This document shows, in pieces, positions 22,426 to 31,219 of a DNA stretch of 39,203 nt. Positions within the stretch are counted from its first letter, which is position 1. Each line of letters begins with the position of its first letter. The notes beneath the pieces are model-generated. The model was not told the DNA's origin and searched no databases. It saw nothing but the letters and a program-made list of their open reading frames with translations. The stretch comes from Aquisalimonas lutea (GTDB taxonomy: Bacteria; Pseudomonadota; Gammaproteobacteria; Nitrococcales; Aquisalimonadaceae), in assembly GCF_030409225.1 (NCBI RefSeq), contig NZ_JAUFPK010000001.1:1-39203 (forward strand), in the 5' to 3' direction. The position numbers and the translations under genes were made by a program.

Positions 22426-24048
22426 TTGAGCGTGCTCAACGACACCATCCGCGGCAGCACCACCAGCGGCCAGGAGCGCTACACGTGGCGCCCCCTGCGG
22501 CTGTTCGCCTGGTACCGCCTGGTCGTGGCGCTGATGCTGACGCTGGCGTTCGTCACCGGCCAGGACACGTTGTTCATCCGTTCCGATCAGCCGGTGCTGT
22601 TCCTCCAGATCGCCGTCGTCTACCTGACCGTCGCCCTGGTGGCGCTGGTACTCGCCTACCAGGTGCGCCGGCTCCTGACCCTGCAGGTGGGCCTGCAGAC
22701 GCTGCTGGATATCATCATCCTCAGCGCCCTCATCTACACCGCGGATGCCCAGGATCCGGGCCTGGCGGCGCTGATGCTCGTGGCCGTGGCCGGAGGCGGC
22801 ATCCTGGTGGCGACGCGCCTGGCCGCGCTGTTCGCGGCCCTGGCCTCGCTGACCCTGCTGTTCCTGGAGTTCCTCACCCAGCTGGATGCCACCGCCGACA
22901 CCGCCGGCTACGCCCGGGTCGGCGCCTTCGGGGTCGCCCTGTTCCTGGTCACGCTGGCCGGCAACCTGCTCGCCCGGGGCGCCCGCGAGGGCCACGCCCT
23001 GGCGGAGCAGCGCGGCGAGGACCTGGCCGACCAGGAAGTCCTCAACGGCCACATCGTCCAGCGCCTCCAGGACGGCGTGCTGGTGCTCGACCGCGCCGGC
23101 CGCGTGCGGCTGATGAACGCCACCGCCTGGCAGTTCCTGGGCCGGCCCGCCGAGCTGGACGCGCCGCTTCTCGACGACCTGTGCCCGCCGCTGGCGCGCG
23201 CCCTGGCGCGCTGGCGCGCCGAGCCCCGGCGCGAGCCCGAGTCCGTCCAGGCGGCCCCGACCGCGCCGCAGCTCCAGCCGCGCTTCCGCGTGCTCTCCGA
23301 TGCGCCCGGCGGCGGCGTGGTGATCTTCCTGGAGGATCTCGCCGAGATGCACGCCCAGGTGCAGCAGGCCAAGCTCGTCTCCCTGGGCCGGCTGACCGCC
23401 AGCATCGCCCACGAGATCCGCAACCCCCTGTCGGCCATGACCCACGCCGGACAGCTCCTGGGGGAAGCGGACCTCGGCAGCGGCGACCGCCGCCTGGTGG
23501 ACATCATCCATCGCCACGGCCAACGCCTGAACACCATCGTCGAGAACGTCCTGCGGCTGTCCCGGCGCCAGCAGCCGGACCAGGAAGCCATCGACCTCGC
23601 CGGCTTCCTGGCCGAGCTGCAGCGGGACGTGGACAGCCAGCCGGAGCTGCAGCCGGTCACGCTGGACACCGGGGGCGTCGACGAAGGCTTCACCGTCGCC
23701 TTCGACCGCGGCCACCTGAACCAGCTCCTCATGAACCTGATCACCAACGCCGCCCGGCACGCGCGCCGCCCGGAACGCAACCTCGCGCTCACCTTCGAGA
23801 CCGGGCACGACGTCCGCGAGCAGCCCTACCTGGATCTCGCCGACAACGGCCCGGGCATCCCGGAGACCGACCGCGAGCGGCTGTTCGAGCCCTTCTTCAC
23901 CACCGCGGGTGACGGCACCGGCCTGGGCCTCTACCTTTGCCGGGAGCTCTGCGAGGCCAATCACGCACGGCTGGGCCTGGTCCACACGGACGCCGCCGGC
24001 ACCCGCTTTCGTATCACCTTTTCCGCGACAGGACACGAGGCGCCATGA
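22426..24048 (+). CDS. pilS: Sensor histidine kinase PilS
   Basis: A 540-residue membrane kinase that with PilR controls the type IV pilin gene. About six hydrophobic segments fill residues 25-185, followed by a PAS-like region (VLVLDRAGRVRLMNATAWQFLG), the phospho-acceptor block SIAHEIRNPLSAM (His329), and an ATPase domain with N (NLITNAARHA), G1 (DNGPGIP) and G2 (GTGLGLYL) boxes. I chose TTG at 22426 because AGGAGG lies 10 bases ahead. Its stop overlaps the pilR start by 4 bp (ATGA). In Pseudomonas PilS senses pilin level in the membrane. Confidence 0.93.
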   Translation: MSVLNDTIRGSTTSGQERYTWRPLRLFAWYRLVVALMLTLAFVTGQDTLFIRSDQPVLFLQIAVVYLTVALVALVLAYQVRRLLTLQVGLQTLLDIIILSALIYTADAQDPGLAALMLVAVAGGGILVATRLAALFAALASLTLLFLEFLTQLDATADTAGYARVGAFGVALFLVTLAGNLLARGAREGHALAEQRGEDLADQEVLNGHIVQRLQDGVLVLDRAGRVRLMNATAWQFLGRPAELDAPLLDDLCPPLARALARWRAEPRREPESVQAAPTAPQLQPRFRVLSDAPGGGVVIFLEDLAEMHAQVQQAKLVSLGRLTASIAHEIRNPLSAMTHAGQLLGEADLGSGDRRLVDIIHRHGQRLNTIVENVLRLSRRQQPDQEAIDLAGFLAELQRDVDSQPELQPVTLDTGGVDEGFTVAFDRGHLNQLLMNLITNAARHARRPERNLALTFETGHDVREQPYLDLADNGPGIPETDRERLFEPFFTTAGDGTGLGLYLCRELCEANHARLGLVHTDAAGTRFRITFSATGHEAP

Positions 24049-25397
24049 GCACGGAACGTCCCCTGGCACTGGTCATCGACGACGAGCCCGACATCTGCGA
24101 GCTCATCGTGGTCACCCTCGAGCGCATGGACATCGACGCCGAGCAGGCCGGCACCCTGGAAGAGGCGCGACGGCTGCTGGACGAGCACAGGTTCGACCTC
24201 TGCATCACCGACATGCAGCTGCCCGACGGCAACGGCATCGATCTCGTCGCCGAAATCAACCGGGAGCGCCCCGAGTTGCCGGCGGCGGTGATCACCGCCT
24301 ACGGCAGCATGGATGCCGCCGTCCAGGCCCTCAAGGCGGGCGCGTTCGACTTCGTGCCCAAGCCGGTGGACCTGGGCATGCTCCGCCAGCTGGTGGACGG
24401 CGCCATGCGCCTGACGCGGGGTCCGCGCATCGACCGCCGCTCCCGGGACACACTGCTGGGCGAGTCCCCGGCCATGCAGAAGATCCGCGGCACCATCGTC
24501 AAGCTGGCCCGCTCCAACGCCCCCATCTACATCAGCGGCGAGTCCGGCACCGGCAAGGAGCTGGTCGCGCGCACCATCCACGACAAGGGCAACCGCCGGG
24601 AGGCGCCCTTCGTTCCGGTCAACTGCGGCGCCATCCCGTCGGAGCTCATGGAAAGCGAGTTCTTCGGCCACGTGAAAGGTGCGTTCACCGGCGCCAGCCG
24701 CGACAAGCAGGGCCTGTTCCAGGCCGCCGACGGCGGCACGCTGTTTCTGGACGAGATCGCCGAGCTGCCCCAGCCCATGCAGGTCAAGCTCCTGCGCGCC
24801 ATCCAGGAGAAGGCGGTGCGCCCGGTGGGCGGCGAGCACGAGCAGCCCGTGGACGTGCGCATCCTCTCCGCCACCCACCAGGATCTCGCCCAGCTGGTGG
24901 AGACCGGCGACTTCCGGCAGGACCTGTTCTACCGCATCAACGTCATCCAGCTGGCTGTGCCCAGCCTGCGCGAGCGCCGCCAGGACATCCCCATGCTCGT
25001 GGACCACATCCTCGGGCGGCTCACCGGCGACGGCGACCACCGCATCCGCGTCAGCGACACCGCCCTGGGCACGCTCCGGGCGTACGCATTCCCGGGCAAC
25101 GTGCGCGAGCTGGAGAACATCCTCGAGCGTGCCCTGACGCTGTGCGAAGGCGACACCATCGAGGCGGAGGACCTCCAGCTGCCCAGCCACGAGGGCAACG
25201 GCACAGCCGGTACCACCGAGGCCACCCCCGAGCCGAGCGAGGACTTCGCCCTGGACGACTACCTCGCCGACGTCGAGCGCAACGTCGTGGTCAAGGCCCT
25301 GGAGAAGACCCACTACAACAAGACCGCCGCCGCCCAGCTGCTGGGCATCAGCTTCCGCGCCCTGCGCTACAAGCTGAAGAAGCTGGACATGGAGTAG
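24045..25397 (+). CDS. pilR: Sigma54-dependent response regulator PilR
   Basis: A 450-residue NtrC-family activator: receiver domain with phospho-acceptor Asp56 (CITDMQLPDG) and Lys in FVPKPVDL, AAA+ domain with Walker A GESGTGKE (165-172), the sigma54-contact loop GAFTGA (212-217) and FPGNVRELENILERAL, then a Fis-type helix-turn-helix ending NKTAAAQLLGISFRALRYKLKKL. It should activate the sigma54 promoter found 205 bp downstream, in front of pilA. An inverted pair of class C palindromes follows the stop. Confidence 0.96.
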   Translation: MSTERPLALVIDDEPDICELIVVTLERMDIDAEQAGTLEEARRLLDEHRFDLCITDMQLPDGNGIDLVAEINRERPELPAAVITAYGSMDAAVQALKAGAFDFVPKPVDLGMLRQLVDGAMRLTRGPRIDRRSRDTLLGESPAMQKIRGTIVKLARSNAPIYISGESGTGKELVARTIHDKGNRREAPFVPVNCGAIPSELMESEFFGHVKGAFTGASRDKQGLFQAADGGTLFLDEIAELPQPMQVKLLRAIQEKAVRPVGGEHEQPVDVRILSATHQDLAQLVETGDFRQDLFYRINVIQLAVPSLRERRQDIPMLVDHILGRLTGDGDHRIRVSDTALGTLRAYAFPGNVRELENILERALTLCEGDTIEAEDLQLPSHEGNGTAGTTEATPEPSEDFALDDYLADVERNVVVKALEKTHYNKTAAAQLLGISFRALRYKLKKLDME

Positions 25398-25401
25398 CCG
25401 G

Positions 25402-25471
25402 ATCGGGGCTGAAGCCCCTCCCACATCTGAACGTGGGGAGATGCCCCCGTGGGAGGGGCTTCAGCCCCGAC
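25402..25471. repeat. Inverted pair of class C palindromic repeats
   Basis: Elements at 25402-25424 (-) and 25449-25471 (+) are near-perfect reverse complements around a 24-bp loop and begin 5 bp after the pilR stop. The pair may act as a transcript end for pilSR. The rest of the 25398-25742 gap holds the pilA control region. Confidence 0.85.
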
Positions 25472-25542
25472 AGGCGACTGACAATTTACGTCACCCGACC
25501 CGACCGCCATGTGACAAACCCGGGCACCCCACACACCCAAAA

Positions 25543-25558
25543 TGTGAACCAGTTCACA
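25543..25558. promoter_or_regulatory. CRP/Vfr-like palindrome upstream of pilA
   Basis: TGTGAACCAGTTCACA fits TGTGA-N6-TCACA exactly. Its centre is about 79 bp upstream of the predicted pilA start site and 44 bp before the -24 element. Confidence 0.65.
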
Positions 25559-25601
25559 CCGACCTCCCCGCCAGCCCGCAGGACACGAATCGGGCACCTA
25601 C

Positions 25602-25618
25602 TTGGCACGGTCCGTGCT
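25602..25618 (+). promoter_or_regulatory. Sigma54 (-24/-12) promoter of pilA
   Basis: TTGGCACGGTCCGTGCT has the GG and GC doublets separated by 10 bp as sigma54 requires, and matches TGGCACG closely. Transcription should begin near 25629, giving a leader of about 114 nt before pilA. The neighbouring pilR encodes the expected activator. Confidence 0.88.
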
Positions 25619-25742
25619 CTAGTCAGACCAGAACTTGATCACACCGACCCGGTTGAGAAGTTCTTGCCGATCCGGTAAAACCCGGTTGCACTCGCTCAGG
25701 ACCGAGCGGGTCAGCCGAAACCAAGATGGAAGGAGCAATACC

Positions 25743-26168
25743 ATGAAGGCACAAAAGGGTTTCACGCTTATCGAGCTGATGATCGTCGTGGCGATTATCG
25801 GCATCCTGGCGGCCATCGCGCTGCCGGCTTATCAGGACTACACCGCCCGGGCGCAGGCCTCCGAGGGCTTCTCGGCCACTTCCGGGCTGCGCTCCGATAT
25901 CGCTGTGTACTTCTCCGAGAACGGGGCGGGTGCTGACCCGACTTCCGACGCCGCCATTCCGAGTCAAGCGGCCTCTCTCAACGGCCAGTACTTCAACGCT
26001 GGCAACGTTTCCGTCAACTCCAGTGGTGCAATCTCCGTTGCTTTCCAGGACGGGGTGCATTCAGGCGAAACGATGGCCCTTACACCGTCTATCGAATCAT
26101 CCGGCCAGATTTCCGGCTGGAATTGCAGCGGGCTGGACCCGGAATACCTGCCTTCCGCCTGCCGCTAA
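25743..26168 (+). CDS. pilA: Type IVa major pilin
   Basis: A 141-residue prepilin. [18 protein letters not shown] gives the PilD cleavage after Gly6, methylated Phe7 and Glu at mature position 5, followed by the hydrophobic N-terminal helix. The C-terminal region has Cys128 and Cys140, which would form the D-loop disulfide. AAGGAG precedes the ATG; open frame further upstream is leader sequence. The protein polymerises in the inner membrane into pili for attachment, twitching or DNA uptake. A strong terminator follows. It is regulated by pilSR and the sigma54 promoter. Confidence 0.96.
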   Translation: MKAQKGFTLIELMIVVAIIGILAAIALPAYQDYTARAQASEGFSATSGLRSDIAVYFSENGAGADPTSDAAIPSQAASLNGQYFNAGNVSVNSSGAISVAFQDGVHSGETMALTPSIESSGQISGWNCSGLDPEYLPSACR

Positions 26169-26182
26169 CTCCGTTAGCGTTG

Positions 26183-26216
26183 AAGCGGGGTGTGCGTCCG
26201 CACACCCCGCTTTTCG
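26183..26216 (+). terminator. Rho-independent terminator of pilA
   Basis: AAGCGGGGTGTGC (26183-26195) pairs with GCACACCCCGCTT (26200-26212), followed by TTTT ending at 26214. A weaker AAAGGGT/ACCCTTT hairpin follows at 26223-26240. Confidence 0.92.
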
Positions 26217-26239
26217 TCCCATAAAGGGTACGAACCCTT

Positions 26240-26268
26240 TTGGGATCACCATCTTTGCCGCATAAAAT
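26240..26268 (+). promoter_or_regulatory. Candidate promoter of the glycan cassette
   Basis: TTGGGA (26240-26245) and TAAAAT (26263-26268) are separated by 17 bp, downstream of the pilA terminator and 65 bp before the next gene. It would allow expression independent of pilA. Confidence 0.45.
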
Positions 26269-26332
26269 ACCTCTTCACTTTCTGCTAGAGGTAGAAAATA
26301 GCTAACTGCAACAGAATCACGGAAACCGGCTG

Positions 26333-28246
26333 ATGCGTCCAACAAAACGGATTTTTCTATACGCCGTATCAGTCCTGATACCGATCTGTGTGCTCTTGTG
26401 TGTCTACGCCCTGTACCTGCCCGGCCTCGCTTCAGGGTTCCAGTTTGACGACAATATTAATCTTCGTGCACTTGAGGAAATCGGCTCCTCTATCTCTATT
26501 GCCGAATTCATTTTCTCAGGCCAAGCTGGCCCTCTAGGTCGGCCAATCGCTCTCGCAAGCTTTGTTCCGCAGGCGGATGCATGGCCAGACAATGCTCGGC
26601 CCTTCCTCCTCGCGAATGTCCTGCTGCACCTGCTGAATGGCGTGGCCGTAGGATCCTTGGCGTATTTGCTCTTACGGGCGTCGGGACAAACTAGGGACGT
26701 GCGGAAGAGTTACTGGATTGCGGTAGGTGCTGCAGCGATCTGGCTGTGCCTTCCCCTCCTTGCCTCGAGCAATCTCTTCATTGTCCAACGAATGACGACA
26801 CTGGCCGCATTCTGGGTACTGTCGGGACTGTGCCTGCACGTGACCGGAAGGCGCTTGGTGGAAGACCGGCCGTCCACCGGGCTTGGCTTGATGTCTCTGG
26901 GAACATGTATTGGATTGGGACTTGGCGTATTCACCAAGGAAAACGCGGCCGTCTTCCCTCTGCTCGTCCTGGTTCTCGACCGCACCTTGTTCAGTCACCG
27001 GATAATGCCCGACGCCTATCGTTGGTGGCGCTATATCTTCGCGATTACACCCACAGTGATGATCGCCTTGTACATGCTGTATCGACTCGTAGACGGAGGA
27101 GGCTATGACATACGGCATTTCACGCTCTTAGAGCGGATGTTCACGCAAGGCGTGGTCCTATTTGATTATCTACGCCTGATGCTATTACCGAACAGCGCGT
27201 CCTTCACGCCCTTCGGGGACGGCTATCCGCTATTCGGTGGCCTGCCCGTCATGGCGGCTGCCTTGGTTACGATTGCCTGGTTCGCGGCAGCAGTAGGTGC
27301 TGTTGTCGCAGGGCCTCGATGGCCGGTACCGTCGTTCGCAATACTCTGGTTCCTTGGCGCGCATTTGCTGGAGTCCACTTGGATTCCCTTGGAACTCTAC
27401 TATGAACACCGCAATTACTTGCCGTCCGTCGGAATTATTATCGCCTTCTTGTTCGCCATAGGCCGTCTTCAGGGCCTCAAAAGGAACCTGGCAATCGTAG
27501 GCGTAGTAGGATACGCCGTTGTGCTCGGACTTTCTTTAGTCCAAGTTACTACATTGTGGGGGACACCACGCATCGCCGCGGAGCTATGGTGGGATCGTAA
27601 TCCCTCCTCGGCACGGGCAGCGCAACACTTGGCACAGTACCACCAGCGGGAGCAGAATCCGCTAGCCGCCATCCATGTGCTCGACGAATCAGCGCAACGA
27701 CAACCCAACCAGATGACGCTCCCTTTACGCGCACTGAGGATTACATGTGAGCTTGGGCGCGACTCAGAGACTCGTCGACGCTTTGAGGAAATCCGTGGGA
27801 AAGCGGCAACATCGGTATTTATTAATCACAATCCGTCGGGTGACACCAAGACGCTAAGCGAACTGTTCAGCGACGTTCAGTCCAATAGATGCGGCAGTCT
27901 CACGCCGCTGGATATTCGCTCACTTGCGAAACAGTATCTGGCCAATTCCTCGATACAGGCTAGTGATACTGCTGCGGCGAACGTGCACATCATTCTCGCT
28001 CGAGTGGCGTATAGCAGGGATAAAGGGGACCGCGCCATGGAGCATCTGTTCACCGCACTGCGGAAGAATGCGACCGTGAACACCGCCGAGCATGCCTTGC
28101 GTCTCGCGGAAGAGCACCAGCGCCCCGAATGGGTAAGGACCGTCATCGAGATCCTTGACCCGCTTTGTTCCTTGGCACCATGGCAATACAACGCTGAACT
28201 CTGTCAACTCATAGCCAACGCGAGACAGCTCGTGAAGAGGATGTAA
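26333..28246 (+). CDS. Multi-pass GT-C-type glycosyltransferase-like protein with C-terminal TPR-like region (copy 1)
   Basis: A 637-residue protein with about ten membrane segments up to residue 405 and a soluble helical C-terminus that looks TPR-like. The first outer loop has Asp39-Asp40 in FQFDDNINL, the place of the catalytic acidic motif in GT-C enzymes such as PMT and TMTC. Other blocks shared with the next gene are GRPIALASF, DAWPDN, VQRMTTL, KENAAV and LELYYEHRNYLPS. It follows pilA and its terminator. I infer transfer of a lipid-linked sugar to a periplasmic acceptor, possibly pilin. It shows no Wzy/PglL ligase signature. Gene function is not established. Confidence 0.65.
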   Translation: MRPTKRIFLYAVSVLIPICVLLCVYALYLPGLASGFQFDDNINLRALEEIGSSISIAEFIFSGQAGPLGRPIALASFVPQADAWPDNARPFLLANVLLHLLNGVAVGSLAYLLLRASGQTRDVRKSYWIAVGAAAIWLCLPLLASSNLFIVQRMTTLAAFWVLSGLCLHVTGRRLVEDRPSTGLGLMSLGTCIGLGLGVFTKENAAVFPLLVLVLDRTLFSHRIMPDAYRWWRYIFAITPTVMIALYMLYRLVDGGGYDIRHFTLLERMFTQGVVLFDYLRLMLLPNSASFTPFGDGYPLFGGLPVMAAALVTIAWFAAAVGAVVAGPRWPVPSFAILWFLGAHLLESTWIPLELYYEHRNYLPSVGIIIAFLFAIGRLQGLKRNLAIVGVVGYAVVLGLSLVQVTTLWGTPRIAAELWWDRNPSSARAAQHLAQYHQREQNPLAAIHVLDESAQRQPNQMTLPLRALRITCELGRDSETRRRFEEIRGKAATSVFINHNPSGDTKTLSELFSDVQSNRCGSLTPLDIRSLAKQYLANSSIQASDTAAANVHIILARVAYSRDKGDRAMEHLFTALRKNATVNTAEHALRLAEEHQRPEWVRTVIEILDPLCSLAPWQYNAELCQLIANARQLVKRM

Positions 28247-28340
28247 CACAAGGAGTCGGCGATAGGCGTGGAGAGGCCCACTCAGGATACCTCCCAGTAA
28301 AGACGTCCGAGACTGCTCGGCACGGAGACCAAGCCGGGTT

Positions 28341-30284
28341 ATGACCTTCAGAGCAAACATGTCACTGCTCACGCGCTTCGTTCTAGGGCTCGCACTCATT
28401 GCGGGAATTGTCGCGATATATTGGCCTGGACTTAACGGTGCCTTCCTCTTCGACGACGCTCCGAACCTTGAAGGGCTTTCAACAGTATCGGACCTTCGTT
28501 CAGCCATCACCTTCATGCTATCCGGAGAGGCCGGACCAACCGGGCGCCCGATTGCACTGGCGTCATTCTTACTACATGTTGATGCTTGGCCGGACAACCC
28601 TCGTCCGTTTCTGGTACTAAACCTTGGCATCCACCTGTGCAACGGCTTTCTGGTAGGACTGCTCGCAGCCATGTTGGCGCGTCACTCTCCAAGAAATACG
28701 GGCGGCGCTGCCACGTCCTTTACCCCGTTCATCATCGCGGCATCGATATGGCTGTGCCTGCCTTTATTAGCATCCAGTACGCTCTTCGTAGTGCAGCGTA
28801 TGACGACGCTGTCCGCCATGTTGGTCCTCGCGGGGCTAGTAATGCACTGCTACGGCAGGACACGAACCGTTGAGCGGCCGGCCTATAGCGTCGTCTTCAT
28901 GACCGGCGGCGCGACGGTAGCCATGATCATGGGCATACTCGCCAAGGAAAATGCGGCGGTTTACGGCCTCATCGTGCTCACCCTTGATCGCACGGTATTG
29001 TCGAATCTTCAGCAACCTTCGCACTACCGACTCTGGCGATCGGTAGTTATCGGTATGCCGGTTGTAGCCTTGCTGGCTTACCTTGCTTATCGTTTCCTCA
29101 CCGGTATAGACGAGGCCGGTTTTGAGGCACGCGCATTCGATCTTGGAGAGCGCCTACTTAGCCAAGGTGTTATACTGTTTGACTATCTGCGTCAATTACT
29201 CTTGCCGTATAGTCCGACCATCGGACCGTTTCATGATAATTATCCCCTGTACGGCGGCCTCCCTCAGTGGATCGCCGCCCTAGCACTCCTTACCTGGGGT
29301 GTAGTAGGCCTTGCGGCGCTCGCGTTAGCCCATCGCTATTCGGTCTTGTCCATGGCTATCCTGTGGTTCTTGGCCGGCCATATCATTGAATCTACTTGGC
29401 TGCCACTGGAACTCTACTACGAACATCGCAACTACCTCCCGTCTGTCGGCCCTGCTATTGCCATAGCCCTCGCTGTCCAAGTTCCTCAAGGATCTAAACG
29501 CCGGCTTGTCCTTTCCGGCGTAGTCTCGTATATCGCGGTGCTTGCATTCTCCCTACTGCAGGTAACAAGTCTCTGGGGCAATCCGCGCATCGCGGCCGAA
29601 CTCTGGTGGGCACGAGCCCCCGGGTCCGAGCGCGCCGCCCAGTTTCTTGCGCGATACCACCTGCAGGAGAATGCCGCTCCAGTAGCTCTACGGGTTCTCG
29701 ACAAGACCTCCGAACAGACCCCTAGCCGCATCATATTGCCGTTACAGGCACTTGAAATCTCATGTTCCCTTGACCGAGAACAGGAAACTCAGGAAAGACA
29801 CCAGAGAATCCTGCGACAGGCGCAGCGAGCAACGTTCGCCGGGAAACCGGGATTTACCGCAAATCTCTTAAATGGCCTGATCGACGATATCGAGGCCGGG
29901 CGGTGCACAGCGTTGGCTGCGGCGGATATCAGCCGGCTGGCAGACGAACTGTTGCGGAATCACGCCGTGCGCGCATCGGCTACTGCCGAAGCGAGTTTAC
30001 ATACTGTACGTGCCCGCACCGCTCGCCTCGCCAACCAGTCAGCCATAGCCGCTAAGCACCTACTTCACGCGTTACGACTACAACCGGACCCCGAGACCGC
30101 CCGTTGGGCGATCACGATGGTCCGTAGTGCGGAACAATCAACGCTTGCAGATGAGCTTGTCGCAGAACTCCAGCATTTAGCCCGCACTACCGCGTCTACA
30201 AATGCCGTTTGGCAAGAAATACTCTCGCAAGCGGAGCAAACGCGATATCGACTTCATAGCCAGCGGACAACAGATAACGGGTAG
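28341..30284 (+). CDS. Multi-pass GT-C-type glycosyltransferase-like protein with C-terminal TPR-like region (copy 2)
   Basis: A 647-residue paralogue of the preceding gene, similar along its whole length. Asp38-Asp39 in FLFDDAPNL, GRPIALASF, DAWPDN, IWLCLPLLASS, VQRMTTL, KENAAV, QGVILFDYLRQLLLP and LELYYEHRNYLPS are all kept; the C-terminal helical region diverges more. Start could be 28341 or the ATG at 28359; neither has a strong binding site. The 94-bp gap before it holds nothing recognisable. Retention of two complete copies suggests different sugars or acceptors. Function is inferred only. Confidence 0.65.
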   Translation: MTFRANMSLLTRFVLGLALIAGIVAIYWPGLNGAFLFDDAPNLEGLSTVSDLRSAITFMLSGEAGPTGRPIALASFLLHVDAWPDNPRPFLVLNLGIHLCNGFLVGLLAAMLARHSPRNTGGAATSFTPFIIAASIWLCLPLLASSTLFVVQRMTTLSAMLVLAGLVMHCYGRTRTVERPAYSVVFMTGGATVAMIMGILAKENAAVYGLIVLTLDRTVLSNLQQPSHYRLWRSVVIGMPVVALLAYLAYRFLTGIDEAGFEARAFDLGERLLSQGVILFDYLRQLLLPYSPTIGPFHDNYPLYGGLPQWIAALALLTWGVVGLAALALAHRYSVLSMAILWFLAGHIIESTWLPLELYYEHRNYLPSVGPAIAIALAVQVPQGSKRRLVLSGVVSYIAVLAFSLLQVTSLWGNPRIAAELWWARAPGSERAAQFLARYHLQENAAPVALRVLDKTSEQTPSRIILPLQALEISCSLDREQETQERHQRILRQAQRATFAGKPGFTANLLNGLIDDIEAGRCTALAAADISRLADELLRNHAVRASATAEASLHTVRARTARLANQSAIAAKHLLHALRLQPDPETARWAITMVRSAEQSTLADELVAELQHLARTTASTNAVWQEILSQAEQTRYRLHSQRTTDNG

Positions 30285-30332
30285 TTTTCGTTACGGTACC
30301 AAGGCATCACGTGCGCATGGAGAGGACCAGTC

Positions 30333-31196
30333 ATGTCACTCAGCATCATATTACCAGCGAAAAATGAAAAAGATGGCCTAGCCGAGGTATTACCGAAGCT
30401 CCAGAACCTTTTTCCAACGGCAGAAATCATTGTTGTCGATGACGGCTCCACGGATAGTACCGCCACGATTGCAAAAAGCGGCGGTGCGCACGTGATTCAG
30501 CATCCTCAAAGTTTAGGTAACGGCGCCGCCGTAAAGCAAGGAGCGCGCTCTGCCACCGGAGAGATCGCGGTTTTCATGGATAGCGACGGGCAGCATGATC
30601 CTGCTGATATTTCCGCTTTACTCGCGAAATTGGACCAAGGTTACGACATGGTTGTAGGAGCCAGAATTTCCAACACACATACTTCCTGGCTTAGACGCCT
30701 CGGAAACGGATTCTACAACCGTCTAGCGTCATTCATGACTGGCCACAACATTCAGGATCTAACTTCCGGTTTCCGAGCTGTAAGGCTGCGAAAATTCAAA
30801 CAGTTCCTTTACCTTTTACCAAATGGCTTTTCCTACCCGACCACTTCAACAATGGCTTTCTTTCGATCCGGGTACCCCGTCGCTTATGTTCCAATCAAGG
30901 CAGCCTCTCGCCAGGGTAGCAAAAGCAGTATTAGAGTCGTTAAAGATGGAATGCGCTTCTTTATAATCGTCCTTAAGGTCGGTGCACTTTACTCACCTAT
31001 GAGACTATTTCTTCCGGTGAGCTTCTTCTTCTTTTCTGTCGGTCTTCTTTACTATGGATACACCTTCATAACTGCGCATCGCTTCACTAATATGAGCGCA
31101 CTTCTTTTTATTACTTCGATGACAACATTCTTGATTGGAATAGTCTCGGAACAAGTTTCTTCTTTGCACTATCGCAATTTTGAGAAAGATAATTAA
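30333..31196 (+). CDS. GT2 glycosyltransferase, polyprenyl-phosphate type
   Basis: A 287-residue GT-A fold enzyme with the nucleotide-sugar motif DDGSTD (36-41), the metal motif DSDGQHDP (83-90) and two hydrophobic helices after residue 215. This is the layout of DPM1/GtrB-like enzymes that load a sugar onto undecaprenyl phosphate on the cytoplasmic face. The strong GGAGAGGA site supports the start. Placed right after the two GT-C-like genes, it could make their lipid-linked donor. Codon use is AT-rich compared with the surrounding chromosome. Confidence 0.85.
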   Translation: MSLSIILPAKNEKDGLAEVLPKLQNLFPTAEIIVVDDGSTDSTATIAKSGGAHVIQHPQSLGNGAAVKQGARSATGEIAVFMDSDGQHDPADISALLAKLDQGYDMVVGARISNTHTSWLRRLGNGFYNRLASFMTGHNIQDLTSGFRAVRLRKFKQFLYLLPNGFSYPTTSTMAFFRSGYPVAYVPIKAASRQGSKSSIRVVKDGMRFFIIVLKVGALYSPMRLFLPVSFFFFSVGLLYYGYTFITAHRFTNMSALLFITSMTTFLIGIVSEQVSSLHYRNFEKDN

Positions 31197-31219
31197 TTCA
31201 GCATACAAAGAAGCTCAAT

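Noticed and set aside
26333..30284. PglL/TfpO-type O-oligosaccharyltransferases
   Set aside because: I find no Wzy_C-type ligase motif; the Asp-Asp loop and membrane layout fit GT-C better.
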